Below, one piece after another: positions 12,076 to 23,459 of a stretch of DNA of 64,000 nt. A model generated the notes under the pieces. It was not told the origin of the DNA. It saw nothing but the letters and a program-made list of their open reading frames with translations, and did not search any database. This DNA is from Jaltomata sinuosa. Taxonomy: Eukaryota; Streptophyta; Magnoliopsida; Solanales; Solanaceae. The DNA lies in contig QJPP01003505.1 in NCBI GenBank assembly GCA_003996215.1, positions 54,365-118,364 on the forward strand. Reading direction: 5' to 3'. The position numbers and the translations under genes are program-made. Every line of letters begins with the position of its first letter. The first letter of the stretch is position 1.

Positions 12076-12420
12076 TGAGGTACTACCCTTCTATTCTAAG
12101 ACTGGCTCATTTGGAAACTGAAACCAAACGATCCTAGTTCTGCAAACAACTGAGGCATAACAAGAATGTAACCAATCCATGCCTAGAATGACATCAAAAT
12201 CAGTCATTTCTAACTCTACTAGATCGGCTGGGGTAACATTCTGGGAAACTGTGATAGGGCAATTTCTGTATACCCATCTAGCTATAACTGGGTCACCAAC
12301 TGGAGTAGAGACTGAGAAGGGTTTTGGGAGGATTTATGGACTGACACCAAAATTCACTGTTATATAAGGAGTTATAAGAGAAAGTGTAGCCCTTGGGTCT
12401 AAAAAAGCATAAACATCTGA
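12076..12420 (-). pseudogene. Element F aspartic protease
   Basis: The retroviral-type protease cuts the Gag-Pol precursor. On the minus strand the active-site region near 12360-12400 reads FLDPRATLSLITPYI. Relatives have Asp-x-Gly here, so the Gly has become Arg. The conserved end TDFDVILGMDWL lies at about 12168-12205 and is followed by the linker to RT. A frameshift or stop separates it from gag. The protein is inactive by inspection. Confidence 0.75.
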
Positions 12421-12589
12421 ATGCAAAACTTCTAATGTACCCGTGACTACATCAGAAGAATCCTCCTGGTCCTGTCATAACTGAATAGCATACAACCTGT
12501 TTTGGCATTGACCACCACCTGTACTAGACGAGGCACCCTCCTGAGTGGGGTGACCTGTTGGAGCTGCTGCAGAGCTAGCCTGATTCTAT

Positions 12590-13652
12590 GGGAAAACATA
12601 CTTTCCCATTTGAGAAGCTGCTGGACAATCTCTCATCATGTGGCCTGGATTACCACACCCAAAGCGATTTCCACTACCTGCCATTCACTCACCCTAGTTG
12701 TTCCTACCACACTTCTTACACACTGGATGGGTGAGCCCGCTAGTAACTATACCTTAGGACATAGAGCCAGACATTTTATCCCGTCAATCATTCATGAATT
12801 TAGGTACTGGGGAACTGGAAGAAGATGGAGTTGGACCTAAAGTTTTCTGACATAATTGAGAGCGGTTACCACCCTCTGACCTTTGCTGAGAGTACCTAAA
12901 GTCACCTGTTAAATCCCTCTTACTATCTCTTCCTCTTTCTTTGATTTTCTCCTCTTCAATCTACTGAGCATAAGTAACCAACATGGAGATGTATATTTCC
13001 TTAATAGGCATGGTCGTCTTGCATTCCTTGACCACATCATTGGACAGACTAGATACTAACTTGCTCATATGAGCTATGGAGTCAGCTACTATTGCTGGAG
13101 CATACTTGGATAGATGTGTGATCTTAAGAGCATGCTCCTTCACACTCATATCATTCTGTTTCAAGTTTATAAATTCCTGGACCTTGGCCTCTTTAAGATC
13201 AAGTGGGAAGAACCTATCCAAAAATGTAGTTTTGAACCGGTCCCAATCCACTAGACCTGCATCTGCACAACGGGACTCCTTCCACTATTAATACTAAGTA
13301 TAAACCACTCCCTTCAAATATAGGTGGCTAAATCTGCACTCTCGACTGGAGTAACACCCATAATATTTGTGACCTTCTGGATATCGTCAAGAAAATCTTG
13401 TGGATCGTATTCTGACTTAGACCCATGAAATCCCAGAGGGTTCATCCGAGTAAAGTCCCGGATTCTAGCTACAACATTGTTGGCTTGAGGTGAAGCTGGT
13501 GCCACAGCCCGCTAATTGACCTGAGCGGTCATGGACTGGGCAAGCACTTGAAATGCAGCCCTGAAATCGGCATGCGTGACTTGCTCATTCAATGGGTTTG
13601 CTAGAGTTGCTGGTGCTGGCTGATTCCTGGCATTTGCTCTTCTGGGAGGCAT
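12590..13652 (-). pseudogene. Element F gag
   Basis: The likely start ATG is at 13652 on the minus strand (MPPRRANARNQPAPA), 200 bases after the primer site, a common spacing. The retrotransposon gag domain follows: DFTRMNPLGFHGSKSEYDPQ (about 13390-13450), then WDRFKTTFLDRFFP and FINLKQNDMSVKEHALKITH (12961-13251). The zinc knuckle near 12615-12660 reads RFGCGNPGHMMRDC, so its first Cys is Arg. At least one stop follows FQVLAQSMTAQVN near 13513, and the frame breaks again after 12961. Confidence 0.82.
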
Positions 13653-13852
13653 TTTCTGAAATGCAAAGAGCATGAGTTAGAAGGAGATTAACTAGAGTTC
13701 ATACTCTATAGCACGAGCTGGAAAAGAAAGAAGAGAAGTTGTTCCTAATGACATCTCATAGCTTCTCCCCCATAAGTGTGGCGCGCTTCACACCCATAAA
13801 GAAGACTCTACTTGACGCGACTTTCGGACATCCTAGGACACTTAAACCTTAT

Positions 13853-13864
13853 GCTGTAATACCA
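13853..13864 (-). other. Degenerate primer-binding site of element F
   Basis: On the minus strand this reads TGGTATTACAGC, four bases after the 5' LTR. It matches the initiator tRNA-Met complement TGGTATCAGAGC at nine of twelve positions. Confidence 0.65.
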
Positions 13865-13868
13865 AGTT

Positions 13869-15999
13869 TGTCACACCCTGAGGCTACCCTTTAGACATAA
13901 CATAGTGCTTAGTGTCACAAATGACCCAAAGCTAACCCATGGTCTGGCATATCTAAACAATTTATCATGAAAACATATACTATACGAAAGCTGAAAACTG
14001 TATAATATCTGAAGTCTGAAAGAGCCCAAAACATCTGAATATATAAAATATATGTAGATTATTGTGATGACTGAAAACAACACTCATAACTCAATAACTA
14101 AATCTAGTCTATGTTTGAAAGCCCTAACTGATGTGAGTTTCTGGGATATGCCCCCAGCTATCTCTAAAAATCTGAAAACTATAATAAGAAGGCTGAAAGA
14201 TAAAGCATGTGTATCGACCTCGAACTATGAGGACTCATCACTAAAGTTGTTGAGTAGGACTGGAAGTCTATCTAAACGCGGTCTGGATGCTGAGCGCCTA
14301 AATCTACATCATAAAATGATGTAGCACAAAAGTATGCATCAGTACTTTGAATATACTGAGCATGCGAGATATGGGTTAAGCTTAGCAATATAATAACTGA
14401 ACATGGAAATATATATATATATACTGAAACATAAACTGAAATCTAAGTTGGATACAATAACCAAGTACTAACATGAATATAATATGTTGTACTGAATACT
14501 GAAACAAATACTGAGTACATGGTCAATGCAATATGACTCTGACTTTGGGAGATACTATTAACCAACATACCCCAAGCTGATCTAACTATGGGGCCAACAT
14601 GTAACCCTGGATGAAAGGTGTTCATACCTTGGCAAAGGCATAAACAAGTCTAACGTGGGTCCACTAACTAAAGTCCCCAAGGTAAAGAGGTGTGTAGACT
14701 AACCTGATAGCTGACCCCTATTTACACCTACGGTGGAACCGTAGTTCTGGGATTGTGGGACAGCTACTAAAAGTCTTAGCTTGATCTTACAGCTAAGCCT
14801 TCATCCTGTCATCCACTCAGTACTAAGTCTACTCCCAACAGAAAGTAAGCAATGAAATACAAGTTGAAACATTGGATAGCTCAAATACTAACAATTATCT
14901 GAGAATGCACATATATTTATATATATATATATATATACTAAAACAGATGGCATTCTAATACTGAAACCTAATTATCTGAATTGCCTAACTGAAATATAGA
15001 CATGCTAGGGTTTTTGAGTCCTAAACCTATTACTATACTAACTCTCCAGGAAATATGAAATAGATAACAATATAAGCAGTAGAATCTGAATTACAATAAA
15101 TCTCTAAGATTTAGGAACCCTAGGTCTGAAAAAATTCATGGATAACTGAAGAACTGGCCGAAACTAGGGAATCAATAGGTGAAAGGAACCCATTGATGAA
15201 ATCCCACATACCTGGAGAAGAAACTACAGAGAAATCCTTTGGATTTGGGGCTGAACTTGAAGAAGACCTCTGCTTGTTCTTGAGAGAAAACAGTTGCCTC
15301 TTTACTCCCATTTCCTTTCTAAGTTTTATAATTTTAGGAGAATAGGTTATTTAGGTAGTTGTTGGCTAATTAATTAGGCTTAGAATAACCAAAATGATGC
15401 AGCATAGGCCTTAAAAGAAGTAGAAAAAGTCTGGAATGCCCCCTAGGAAATTTAAAAAAACTCTGCTGTAAATCGTGACTCAGGGATCACGGCTTGGTTG
15501 ATGGACCATACACCTGGACAACAGTTCATCAAATAAGTTGTGGTCTTGCCCAGGAGTCTTGAGGGTTCTCTGATCTGAGGGAACTCTTACTCCATAGGAC
15601 ATACCGTACTCATGAATAACGGTTCATCATGTTGCTCATCATTCCTGGGACTCTTGTCTGGTATGAGGATTCCACGAGTCAAAGGATGAACCGTAGTTCT
15701 GAAGTACGGTCTGTGACCTGACTCGTGGTCTCTGAGACCTTAAATAAGGTTCCTCTAATTAAGGGAGACCACGAGTGACATGATGGACTGTGGTTCTAAA
15801 CTATGGTCTGTGGTCTTACTCGTGGTTCCTGAGACTTGAACTGAGGGCCTACTGGAAAGTGGGACTACGGTTGAGACGACGGATCATGGTTCCAAACTAT
15901 AGTCCCTTATCTTAATCGTGATCCCTGGAAACATAAATTTTTCTGAGATTTTCATACTAAGTATAGTCCTGCAGCTGGTTCAGATTCTAGGGTGTTACA
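13869..15999 (-). repeat. 5' LTR of element F
   Basis: Starts TGTCACACCC on the plus strand and ends GTGTTACA at 15999. It is colinear with 6667-8813. It contains AT dinucleotide runs (about 14410-14422 and 14916-14937) that differ in length from the other copy. The AGAGA target duplication follows directly. Confidence 0.88.
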
Positions 16000-16004
16000 A
16001 GAGA

Positions 16005-16581
16005 TACCACCATGTTTTATCTATTGAGTGCCATGCTTGGTTATGATTCATCACTGTATCCATCAAATCACAAACATGAGCATAAGACTTATCCATGAAG
16101 TAACCTCTAACCACATAATTGTCCATATATTAATTCAAAGGATCTAACCCCATATAGAACTTTTCTAGAAGTTATGCTTTAAAACCCATGATTTAGAGAC
16201 CATTGGATATTGCTTGAACCGCTCCCATACTTGATAAAGCTAACCCCTGGGATATGTTTAAAGTGAAATATCTTATCTCTTATCTCTGACTTCTTATGTG
16301 TAGGGTACCACTTCTTTAGAAACATAATCACTAACTCTGACCATATGTGAATTGAGTTTGGTGGTAAGTTGTGGAGCTAGGTTCTTGCTTCACCTGTGAG
16401 AGAGTACCAAGAATTCCTCAGGTAAATAGCATGCTCAGGGATGTTATCCTTTTTATGAATCACACACACTCCTATGAAGTTTTTCAAGTGTTGATGGGGG
16501 TCATCATTTTTAGAATTATGAAACTGTTCCACAACCTTAAGCATAGTTTAAATTTCTGCATCAACCTTAAAAGATTGGGCA
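16005..16581 (-). pseudogene. Athila/Tat-lineage gypsy gag core, decayed (right piece)
   Basis: On the minus strand the reading, across two frames, gives VVEQFHNSKNDDPHQHLKNF, then NSWYSLTGEARTWLHNLPP, NSIHTWSELVIMFLKKWYP and KKSEIRDKIFHF. This is the typical gag core of the Athila/Tat branch (the SLTGEA-WL-LPPNSI pattern). It is the upstream continuation of 5307-6661, separated only by element F and its AGAGA duplication. Several stops are present. Its own upstream part is cut off by the copia LTR that begins at 16582. Confidence 0.72.
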
Positions 16582-17540
16582 TGAAACTTAAGAGGGGGGA
16601 GGGTGAATTATAATCTTTTTAATCCAGTATACTATAACTAAGTACTAGACAAATTACTTGTAGGTTAGTTCAGCAAACAAGATTTACCAAAAAGTAAGAT
16701 GCGATAAATAAATTAAGATAAGGAATTTTATATTGGTTTGAATCACTGGTGCGGTGCCTAGTTCAGTCCCCTTAGTTATGAGGTTTTCCTTTTAAGCCTT
16801 CTGAATGTTCTTAAAATTACAAAGTGTTCCAACACTTTTCAGTCTAGTTTGTTTTTTGACTATTGTATTGACATGGCCTCTACCAGTATAACTAATACTA
16901 ATATCTCCTTTTATTTTCTTTACAGTTCTAGACTATAGAGAATACAATGTTTGGTGAAAGATAAAAGAGTAAGTAGTATTTTGTTTCAAGTGAAGTTGCA
17001 CATTTCTAGCGTTGACCTTTTCTCTTTTTATAGCTCCCTTCTGTAGATGTTGATTTAAATTTTATGAGGAAACCCCAAGAAAGTTTTATTCAATCAATGC
17101 TTTTTATTGATTCCTTGATTGAGTATCTATGATTAGATATTTCTGTGTGTAGGTGTGTGCTCCTTCCTTTCTTGATCTGCTATAGAGTCTTCATGAGATA
17201 TGCTTCTGCATTGTACATGTTCAATTCAATCTTTCTTGATCGTGTGATCTTCCTCTTTCCTTATGTGTCTTAAGTACTGATCTTGATCGTTTGATCTTCC
17301 TCTTTCATTGTGTGACTTGAGTGTTGATCCTTAGGGAATTGATTCTTTTCTTCTTGGTTTTGATTATATCAGATATTCCAGATTTCATTCCCTTTGATAT
17401 GCAATTGCAATATGCAATCCTCTGATTGAAATTTGTAATCCTTGGAGATACCATTATTGCTTGCCACTTATTTTTATTTTTCAATCCTGCAAAAATACTT
17501 GAGTGAAATGTAATCATTAAAACTTATTCAGAGGCTAACA
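16582..17540 (-). repeat. 3' LTR of copia element G
   Basis: On the minus strand it begins TGTTAGCCTCTGAATAAG right after the polypurine tract and ends CCCCCTCTTAAGTTTCA at 16582, the usual end style of SIRE-type LTRs. The length of 959 bp fits. A block reading GGACTGAACTAGGCACC then accaatataaaattcc (about 16733-16785) resembles the transcribed leader region of such LTRs. No second copy is present to confirm the ends. Confidence 0.68.
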
Positions 17541-17553
17541 ATCTCTCATTTTT
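17541..17553 (-). other. Polypurine tract of copia element G
   Basis: On the minus strand AAAAATGAGAGAT directly precedes the LTR start TGTTAG. Relatives have a run of A then GGGGGAGAT here, so this is a slightly mutated tract. It follows TTGATTGTCAACAT, also typical of the lineage. Confidence 0.65.
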
Positions 17554-17713
17554 TATGTTGACAATCAAAGGGATTAATCAGATGTATTTTACTTTCCTGT
17601 TAGGTTTCATCTTGTGGTCCCTTTTGTTGTGTGTCATCTGATTGATGTGTATATTCTATCCCTTTGGAATAAAAAAGAATAAGAACCAAAAATAAAAAGA
17701 ATTATGTAGAGGA

Positions 17714-17786
17714 TTAAGCAAAGATAGCATGAAACACGTTATGTTAAGCAAAGATAGCATGAAACACGTTATGTTAAGCAAAGATA
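17714..17786. repeat. 30-bp tandem repeat, 2.4 copies
   Basis: Two identical 30-bp units (17714-17743, 17744-17773) starting ttaagcaaagatagcatg, then a third that matches for 13 bases and diverges. It lies between the env-like region and the 3' LTR of copia G. Confidence 0.9.
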
Positions 17787-17799
17787 ATACATAATACAA

Positions 17800-19500
17800 A
17801 GCATAATTAACCAACACATACTAGGCATAATTAAAAGTAGTTTTAAGCAGTGAGAGTTTTTAAGATAGCAAGGGGTCAGACATCCCCTGTTATAGAGAAA
17901 TAAAGCATAGAAAGGTCACATCACCATAGAATTGTCTTAAGAGCATAAAAAAGGACATAATAAGCAAGGATTCGAGGTCCCCAAGGAAATATTTAAGGGT
18001 GTTGATAACCCTCTCAGAGAATTGTGGGAGCTCTCCACATTTCTCGCTAGGTTAGAATAGGAGGTTTGAACAGTGACTGTAAGTTCTTTTCGGGAAGAAG
18101 CAGCTCTAGTCTTGAGATATCAACTTTCTTGATCAGTTTGTTCATTGTATTAACCCCTTCTCGCTGGATACCATCCATAGCGAGATGCAACTTTCAAATA
18201 TTTGTGCTAATATTCTTTCTAAGATGAAGAATCTTTCCAACACAATCCTACATCTTCTGTATACCTTCTTAAAGAGTTGTTAGTCGACCCATAATTTCTT
18301 CTATTTCCTTAAATAGAAAAGAGACTAAATCAACAGATACCTTGTTCACTTTAGGCTTTTCGATCTTAACTTTGACTGAGTCCTTCTTGCACCACTTATT
18401 ATGAATCAGAATATATCCCATACTATCAAAGGTATGAGAGTTGTAGGTGAGGCAACTTCAATGGGCTTATAACTGGATAAGTCAATCATTGAGTCAATAA
18501 GAATGCGGGAGATGATCAGCCCATAAGGTAAGCTTGCACTAGCATTTGAATCTTCAGCACTTTTAACATGTACTAACGAAATAAGGCATCATAATTTATG
18601 TGATATTCCTTAAAAAGATAGTGAAGCACAAAGACATATCTATTGGAGATATTGTAAAGAGATCGTTTTCAGAGAATCAGAGAGGTAGAAATAATATGGG
18701 CCAATATTTGATTCTCAAAACATAGGTAAAATTGACCAAAATATGAGAGGTCCAATCCTGATTAAGAAAATGTTGCCTTAGAGGATTACAAAGAGACCTC
18801 AAATTCTTTTAGCCAGCATCTAGTCATGAAAGAAACATCCCTAGGGAATTTAAATCCAAACCCATGTTCAAATAATAAATCATTCATAATAATGTGATTC
18901 CCTCTTGAGCCAGGGACCTATCGGAAATAGCCTCTTTACTTTATCTGAGCTAAAAGTATGGTCAGCATACATTCGACCCTCTCCAGACCCCGCTCTGTGG
19001 GAATATACTGGGTATGTTGTTGTTGTTGTTGTAATAATGCGATTCCCATAACTAGGGGTTTTAGTTCACCACTGTCTTTAGAAACTCGTAGGTTAGCATA
19101 AAAAAATAAATTGGTTCTTTATACACCTTTAGTCCATGAAGTTGAAAAGGCAAAGAAAGCTTTTGAAATTTGAAATAGGAAGTTACAGGACATTAAGAAT
19201 CCTCAAATTTCTCAATGATAACCCGTCCAGAAACCACATGATGATTTTTGAAGGAATCACAGTTCTTCTTCTACTCGACACACTATAACTTATCATGTCT
19301 TCAAGAGTAAACGATCCTGAACTTTTAGAGCGGTGTTTCTTGCTCGCATTGATTTAACTATAAGAGGGATTTTTCTTGATATTAGATTTGGGAGCATGGA
19401 TTCAAAATTCTCCTTTTGAGGATTCTAAGATAAGGGAAAATATTTAAGGATCGGGGGAGTTTAAAAGATGATTGTTATGGTTGTTTGAAGAAGTAGCCAT
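17800..19500 (-). pseudogene. Env-like (extra ORF) region of SIRE-type copia G, decayed
   Basis: The likely start ATG is at 19500 on the minus strand (MATSSNNHNNHLLNSPDP). A Ser/Lys-rich stretch and FTLEDMISYSVSSRRR follow (about 19270-19320). After a SINE that breaks the frame, more pieces appear: NDLLFEHGFGFKFPRDVSF (about 18830-18890), PYGLIISRILIDSMI (about 18480-18525) and a stretch rich in heptad-spaced Leu, Ile and Val at about 18110-18320 that may be a coiled coil. Position after RNase H, strand and the PYG-L/I pattern fit the env-like ORF of SIRE elements. The role of that ORF is unproven even in intact elements. Many stops are present. The region 17541-17800 holds only the noncoding tail. 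Confidence 0.5.
18903..19032 (+). mobile_element. Truncated tRNA-derived SINE (TS/Au-like 3' end)
   Basis: The body has the pattern gacctatcggaaatagcctc, a gcatacattcgaccctc block, then ccagaccccgctctgtggg and atactgggtatg, ending in a TTG run. That is the 3' region of SINEs common in the nightshade family. A 15-bp target duplication flanks it: aataatgtgattccc at 18888-18902 and aataatgcgattccc at 19033-19047, with one mismatch. Only about 130 bp is present and no tRNA-like promoter boxes are visible, so the copy is 5' truncated and cannot be transcribed by itself. It sits inside the env-like region of copia G. Confidence 0.85.
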
Positions 19501-19713
19501 TGATCTAGTTCTTGTCATGATGAAGAGAAAATGGAAGGATAAGAGAAAGAGAGGACAATGAAGAGATTACACTGATTTGACGAGTCAGGCAGAAGTGAAA
19601 GGATTTGACGTATTGGAAAAAGAATGGAAATAAAATATATGGACAATTGAAAATGATGGAGAAAAGAAAAATAAAAATACTTTAAAAAATAATAAATCAA
19701 TCCTTAAAAAGAG

Positions 19714-21720
19714 TTACACTGATTCTTTTGTGAGGGAAAAAAATCTTTCCTCTAAAAGAGGTTTTTTAAAGATATAAGCAAGTTGATTTTCACAATTAAT
19801 AAATTCAAACACAAAATTACCATTTTCAACATGATATATAATAAAATAATGCTTAATATCTATATATTGTTTCCCAAAATGATGTACAATATATTTAGAT
19901 AAACTAATTGTACTTGTATTATCATAAAGAATAGCCACAACTTTATAAAATAATTCATAATCGAGTAATTGATGCATCATCCACAGTAATTGAGTACCAC
20001 AACTTCTGATGGCTAGAATACTCAAATTCAGTGGTTGAAAGAGCAACTAATATCTATTATTTCCTATTCCATGAAATTAGTACTTCTCTATGAATTTGAC
20101 AAGTTCCACTAGTATTTTTCTGATCATTTTTTCCACCTGCAAAATCAGCATCTTAATATCTAATTAAAGCAAAATTTGTAAAGTGAGAATACCATAAGCC
20201 ATGGTTTTTGGTTCCAATATGATATCGAGTGATTCTTTTGAATGTGATAAGATGGGATTCCTTTGGAGTTGACTTGGATCTCGCACATTTACATATGCTG
20301 ATCATAATGTCTGGTAAACTTGTAGTTAGGTATAAAAGAGATCATATCATTCCTCGATCTATCTTTTCATCAATATTTTTTCTTGCTACATCAGTTTCAA
20401 GGCATGTAGAATGAACTTATGGGATTTCCAAAAGCTTTACGTTTTTCCATGCCAAATATTTTGATAAGCTCTTTTATGCACTTGGTTTGACTAATGAAGG
20501 TGCCATTAGTGGACTGTTTGATTTCTAATCCAAGGAAGAATGTGAGTTCCCTCATGAGATTCATTCAAAGTTCTCCTTTCATAAGATTTGCAAAATTCTC
20601 ACAAAGATTTGCATTAGAGCTACCCAAAATAATATCATCCACATAATTTTTTACAATAAGGATACTTGAGACTAATCTTTGAGTAAAGAGGGTGGTGTAC
20701 ATTTTTCCTCATTGAAAATTGTTGTCAAGTAAGAAAGTACTCAATCTTTTATAATATGCTTTGGGTACTTGTTTAAGGCTATACAAAGTTTTGGTAAGTT
20801 TGAAATCATAGTTTGGGCATGAGAGACCTTCAAGATTGGGAGGTTGTTTGATAATGACCTCTTCATTGATTAAACCATTTTAAAAGGCACTTTTTATGTA
20901 CATTTGAAATAATTTGAATCATTTGAAAGAGGCATACACTAAAAGAATGCGAATAGATTCTAACGTCTCTACGGGCACAAAGGTCTTTATCATAGTCAAT
21001 ACCTTCTTGTTATGAGTATCATTGGGCTACCAGCCTTGCCTTGTTTCTGATAACTTTTCTTTCTTTATTTAATTTATTCCAAAAGACCTATTTGGTTCCT
21101 ATGATAGAGATATTTTTGGATCTTTTTACGAGAGTCTATACTTGATTTCTTTCAAATTGGCCGAGCTTGCCTTGCATTTATCCTAGAATCATCACATAGA
21201 ACTGCATCAATTTTCTTCGGTTCTACTGGTTTTATGAGAGCCACATATACTTGCATCCTCATTGTTAATCTAATTTGCATTTTTTTCATTTGGATTTCTA
21301 ATGATGAAATCATTTGGGTAACTAGCAACATGACGCCATTCTCAAAGAATATTTGACTTTGACAGATCAGGCTGGTCAGTTCACTTCTCTTCTATAACAC
21401 TTGTGATAGGTGTACTTTTGGTTGCTTGGCTTATTTGGAGGCTATGTTAGAGACATGTTCTGTATCAAAATGTTTATTTCTAGTATACTAGACACTATTG
21501 TTAGAGTCATCAAATACAAAATGAATAGATTCTTCAACACTTAAGAGTTCTTTTGTTAAAGAATCTGAATGATCGACTAGAAGGTGCATATCCTAGAAAT
21601 ATACCTTCATCACTTTGTTTGTCAAATTTACCCAGATTGTTCGTACCATTGTTATAAAAAAAACACTAGCATTCAAAGGGATGGAAATAGCTGATGTGAG
21701 GCCTCTTACCTTTCCATATC
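19714..21720 (-). pseudogene. Copia element G reverse transcriptase and RNase H
   Basis: RT-RNase H of Ty1/copia type on the minus strand. RT shows QPPNLEGLSCPNYDFKLTK and TLYSLKQVPKAYYKRLSTFL (about 20740-20860), and the catalytic box NYVDDIILGSSN with YVDD at 20634-20645, which is intact. RNase H ends in 19714-20046 with YDNTSTISLSKYIVHHFGKQ, YIDIKHYFI and ENQLAYIFKKPLLEERF. The upstream linker and RT start (20900-21720) are read only in scattered pieces. Stops and shifts break the frame, for example just after LLDNNFQ near 20717. No function is expected. Confidence 0.82.
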
Positions 21721-22939
21721 TTGTGGGGAATTTTCTTTAGTATTGGTCCAATTAGACACCATAGTGACATGTTGTACTTACCACTTCTACCCAAAAGTGA
21801 TCTGGAAGATATTGTTCAAGCAACATGGTCCAAGCAATGTGTTGGAGTGATCAAATCTTATGTTCAACTACTCCATTTTGCTGAAGAGAATGAGGAGATG
21901 AGAAGTTCTCAGTGTATCCTATTTAGCACAAAATTTATCAGAGGCATTATTTTCAAATTCTCCTCCATGGTCGCTATGAATGGTTGAAATAAAATGCCTT
22001 GCTTCTCTTTGAACTTTTTCTAAAAAGAATCTCAAAATTTGTAAATGTTTCATGATTATGAACCAAAAACATAACCTAAGCAAAGCGAGAGTAATCATCA
22101 ATAATAATGAAAGCATAACATGTTTCCTTAATACTAGCATTTCTAGAGGAACCAAAAAGATCCATATGCAATATTTGAAGATGTATAGAAGTGCTTACTA
22201 TATCCTTTATTTTGAAAGATGAACGAGTTTGTTTGCCAAATTGAAATGCATCACTCATTATCTTTTGAAATATTTAATTTGGAAAAGCCTAAGACCAAAT
22301 CAAGTTTTGAAATTTTTTCAATAGCAAGCATGCTGGCATGACCCAATTTCCTGTACTATACCTAAGGATCACAAGAAATAGCAATAAGATAAGTAAGAGT
22401 GAGAAAATCAACATTATTTAGAAAGTTGATATTCTCAACCCTATAGCCAATGAGGGTGATGTTCTTTGCCAGGTTGATGATGGTGCACTTCGGAGCATCA
22501 AATAAAACTTAAAAACTTGCATCACTAAGTTGATTGATACTTAGGAGGTTATGTTTCAATCCATCCATAAGATATACTTCAATCAGATTGCATGAAATAT
22601 TGATGGTAATTGATACAACTCCGATTACTTTTTCTTTAGCATTATCTCCAAATCTTACATATCCTCCATTTATGTTGTTCACATTTTGAAATTTTCCCCT
22701 TTTCTAACCATGTGTCTGGAATAACCGCTATGGATAACCCACATCCCTTTCTTGTAAGACCTTCTAGTGTGTTTCTATAAAATAAAGAAAATTAATGTTT
22801 CTTAGCTACCCAAGTGTTCTTGGGTCCTGGTTGGTTAGTACATATCTCTTCCCGATTTTGATGTTTTTGTCTCTAAACCCATTTATTGTGGGACTGCTTT
22901 TTATATGACAGTTATAGAGTTTGTGTCCCAGACCTCTAT
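21721..22939 (-). pseudogene. Copia element G integrase, protease and gag knuckle end
   Basis: Read on the minus strand from 22939. GLGHKLYNCHIKSS is the second half of the gag zinc knuckle, cut at 22940 by LTR H. Near 22713-22739 the protease site reads HSGYSRHM; the family has Asp-Ser-Gly, so the catalytic Asp is His. MDGLKHNLLSINQLSD follows (about 22520-22570), then the pre-integrase region with LGHASMLAIEKISK. Integrase shows FQFGKQTRSSFKIKD, LHMDLFGSSRNASIK and FIIIDDYSRFA (22076-22258), IHSDHGGEFENNASDKF (21919-22000) and, shifted, QQNGVVEHK (about 21855-21885). This is the ancestral source segment of the tandem array; 21801-22939 is also the first part of array unit 1. Confidence 0.83.
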
Positions 22940-23459
22940 TGTCACGACCCAAAATTGGGTCATGATGGCGTCTACATAACCCCCAGTAGACAATCGTAAC
23001 CCAAACATGCGGAAAGCAGTAAATAATAATTCAACTAAAGAGAAGCCGAAGATATAAACAAGGGATAGGGCCAAAAGCATATATACATACCAGCGTACAA
23101 AATATTCAAAAGATGGTCCTAAAGCGATCGAAAGACAAAATGACCCAAACACCAACCCGGACCTGGTGTCACTAGTAAAAGAATGACTAAAGAAAGGAGT
23201 AGTTATACAACAACCTCCGTCTATCCAAAATGCAAAATATAAACAGGATATACAAGATGGAAAGCAAGTAATGTCTCTAAAAGCCCTGGGAGCTCACCAA
23301 GATCCGAACAACAAAGGTCCTCTAAAGATAGGATATCAGCGAGGGTGGCTCGTACTAGGTGTTGCATCTGAAAAAGAGATGCATAGTTTAGTATGAGTAC
23401 CAAGACAATGGGTACTCACTAGGCATCATAGGCCGACCGAGCTCAGAAAGATAATATAT

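Larger units (their letters stand above)
6667..15999 (-). mobile_element. Complete but dead Ty3/gypsy chromovirus, element F
   Basis: A full-length LTR retrotransposon of 9333 bp on the minus strand. It has a 5' LTR (13869-15999), primer site, gag, protease, RT, RNase H, integrase with chromodomain, polypurine tract and 3' LTR (6667-8813). A 5-bp target duplication AGAGA flanks it exactly (6662-6666 and 16000-16004). The outer left base is G where T is expected (GGTCATG for TGTCA). The domain order PR-RT-RH-INT plus a C-terminal chromodomain places it in the chromoviruses, probably Tekay/Del-like. The two LTRs differ at many positions by eye, so the insertion is old. It splits an Athila/Tat gag gene. 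Confidence 0.9.
16582..22939 (-). mobile_element. SIRE-type Ty1/copia element G (5' end lost)
   Basis: A minus-strand copia element with protease, integrase, RT and RNase H in copia order (22939 to 19714), an extra env-like region (19500 to about 17800), a polypurine tract and a 3' LTR (16582-17540). An extra ORF between pol and the 3' LTR is characteristic of the SIRE/Maximus lineage. It is inserted in the Athila/Tat gag remnant; the left target flank is GGGCA. The 5' LTR and most of gag are missing because a gypsy LTR end abuts at 22940. Its integrase-protease segment is the copia half of the tandem array. Confidence 0.8.

Noticed and set aside
14410..14940. AT-rich runs as a possible origin or matrix attachment site
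   Set aside because: They are short AT dinucleotide runs inside LTR F that vary between its two copies; nothing supports a role.
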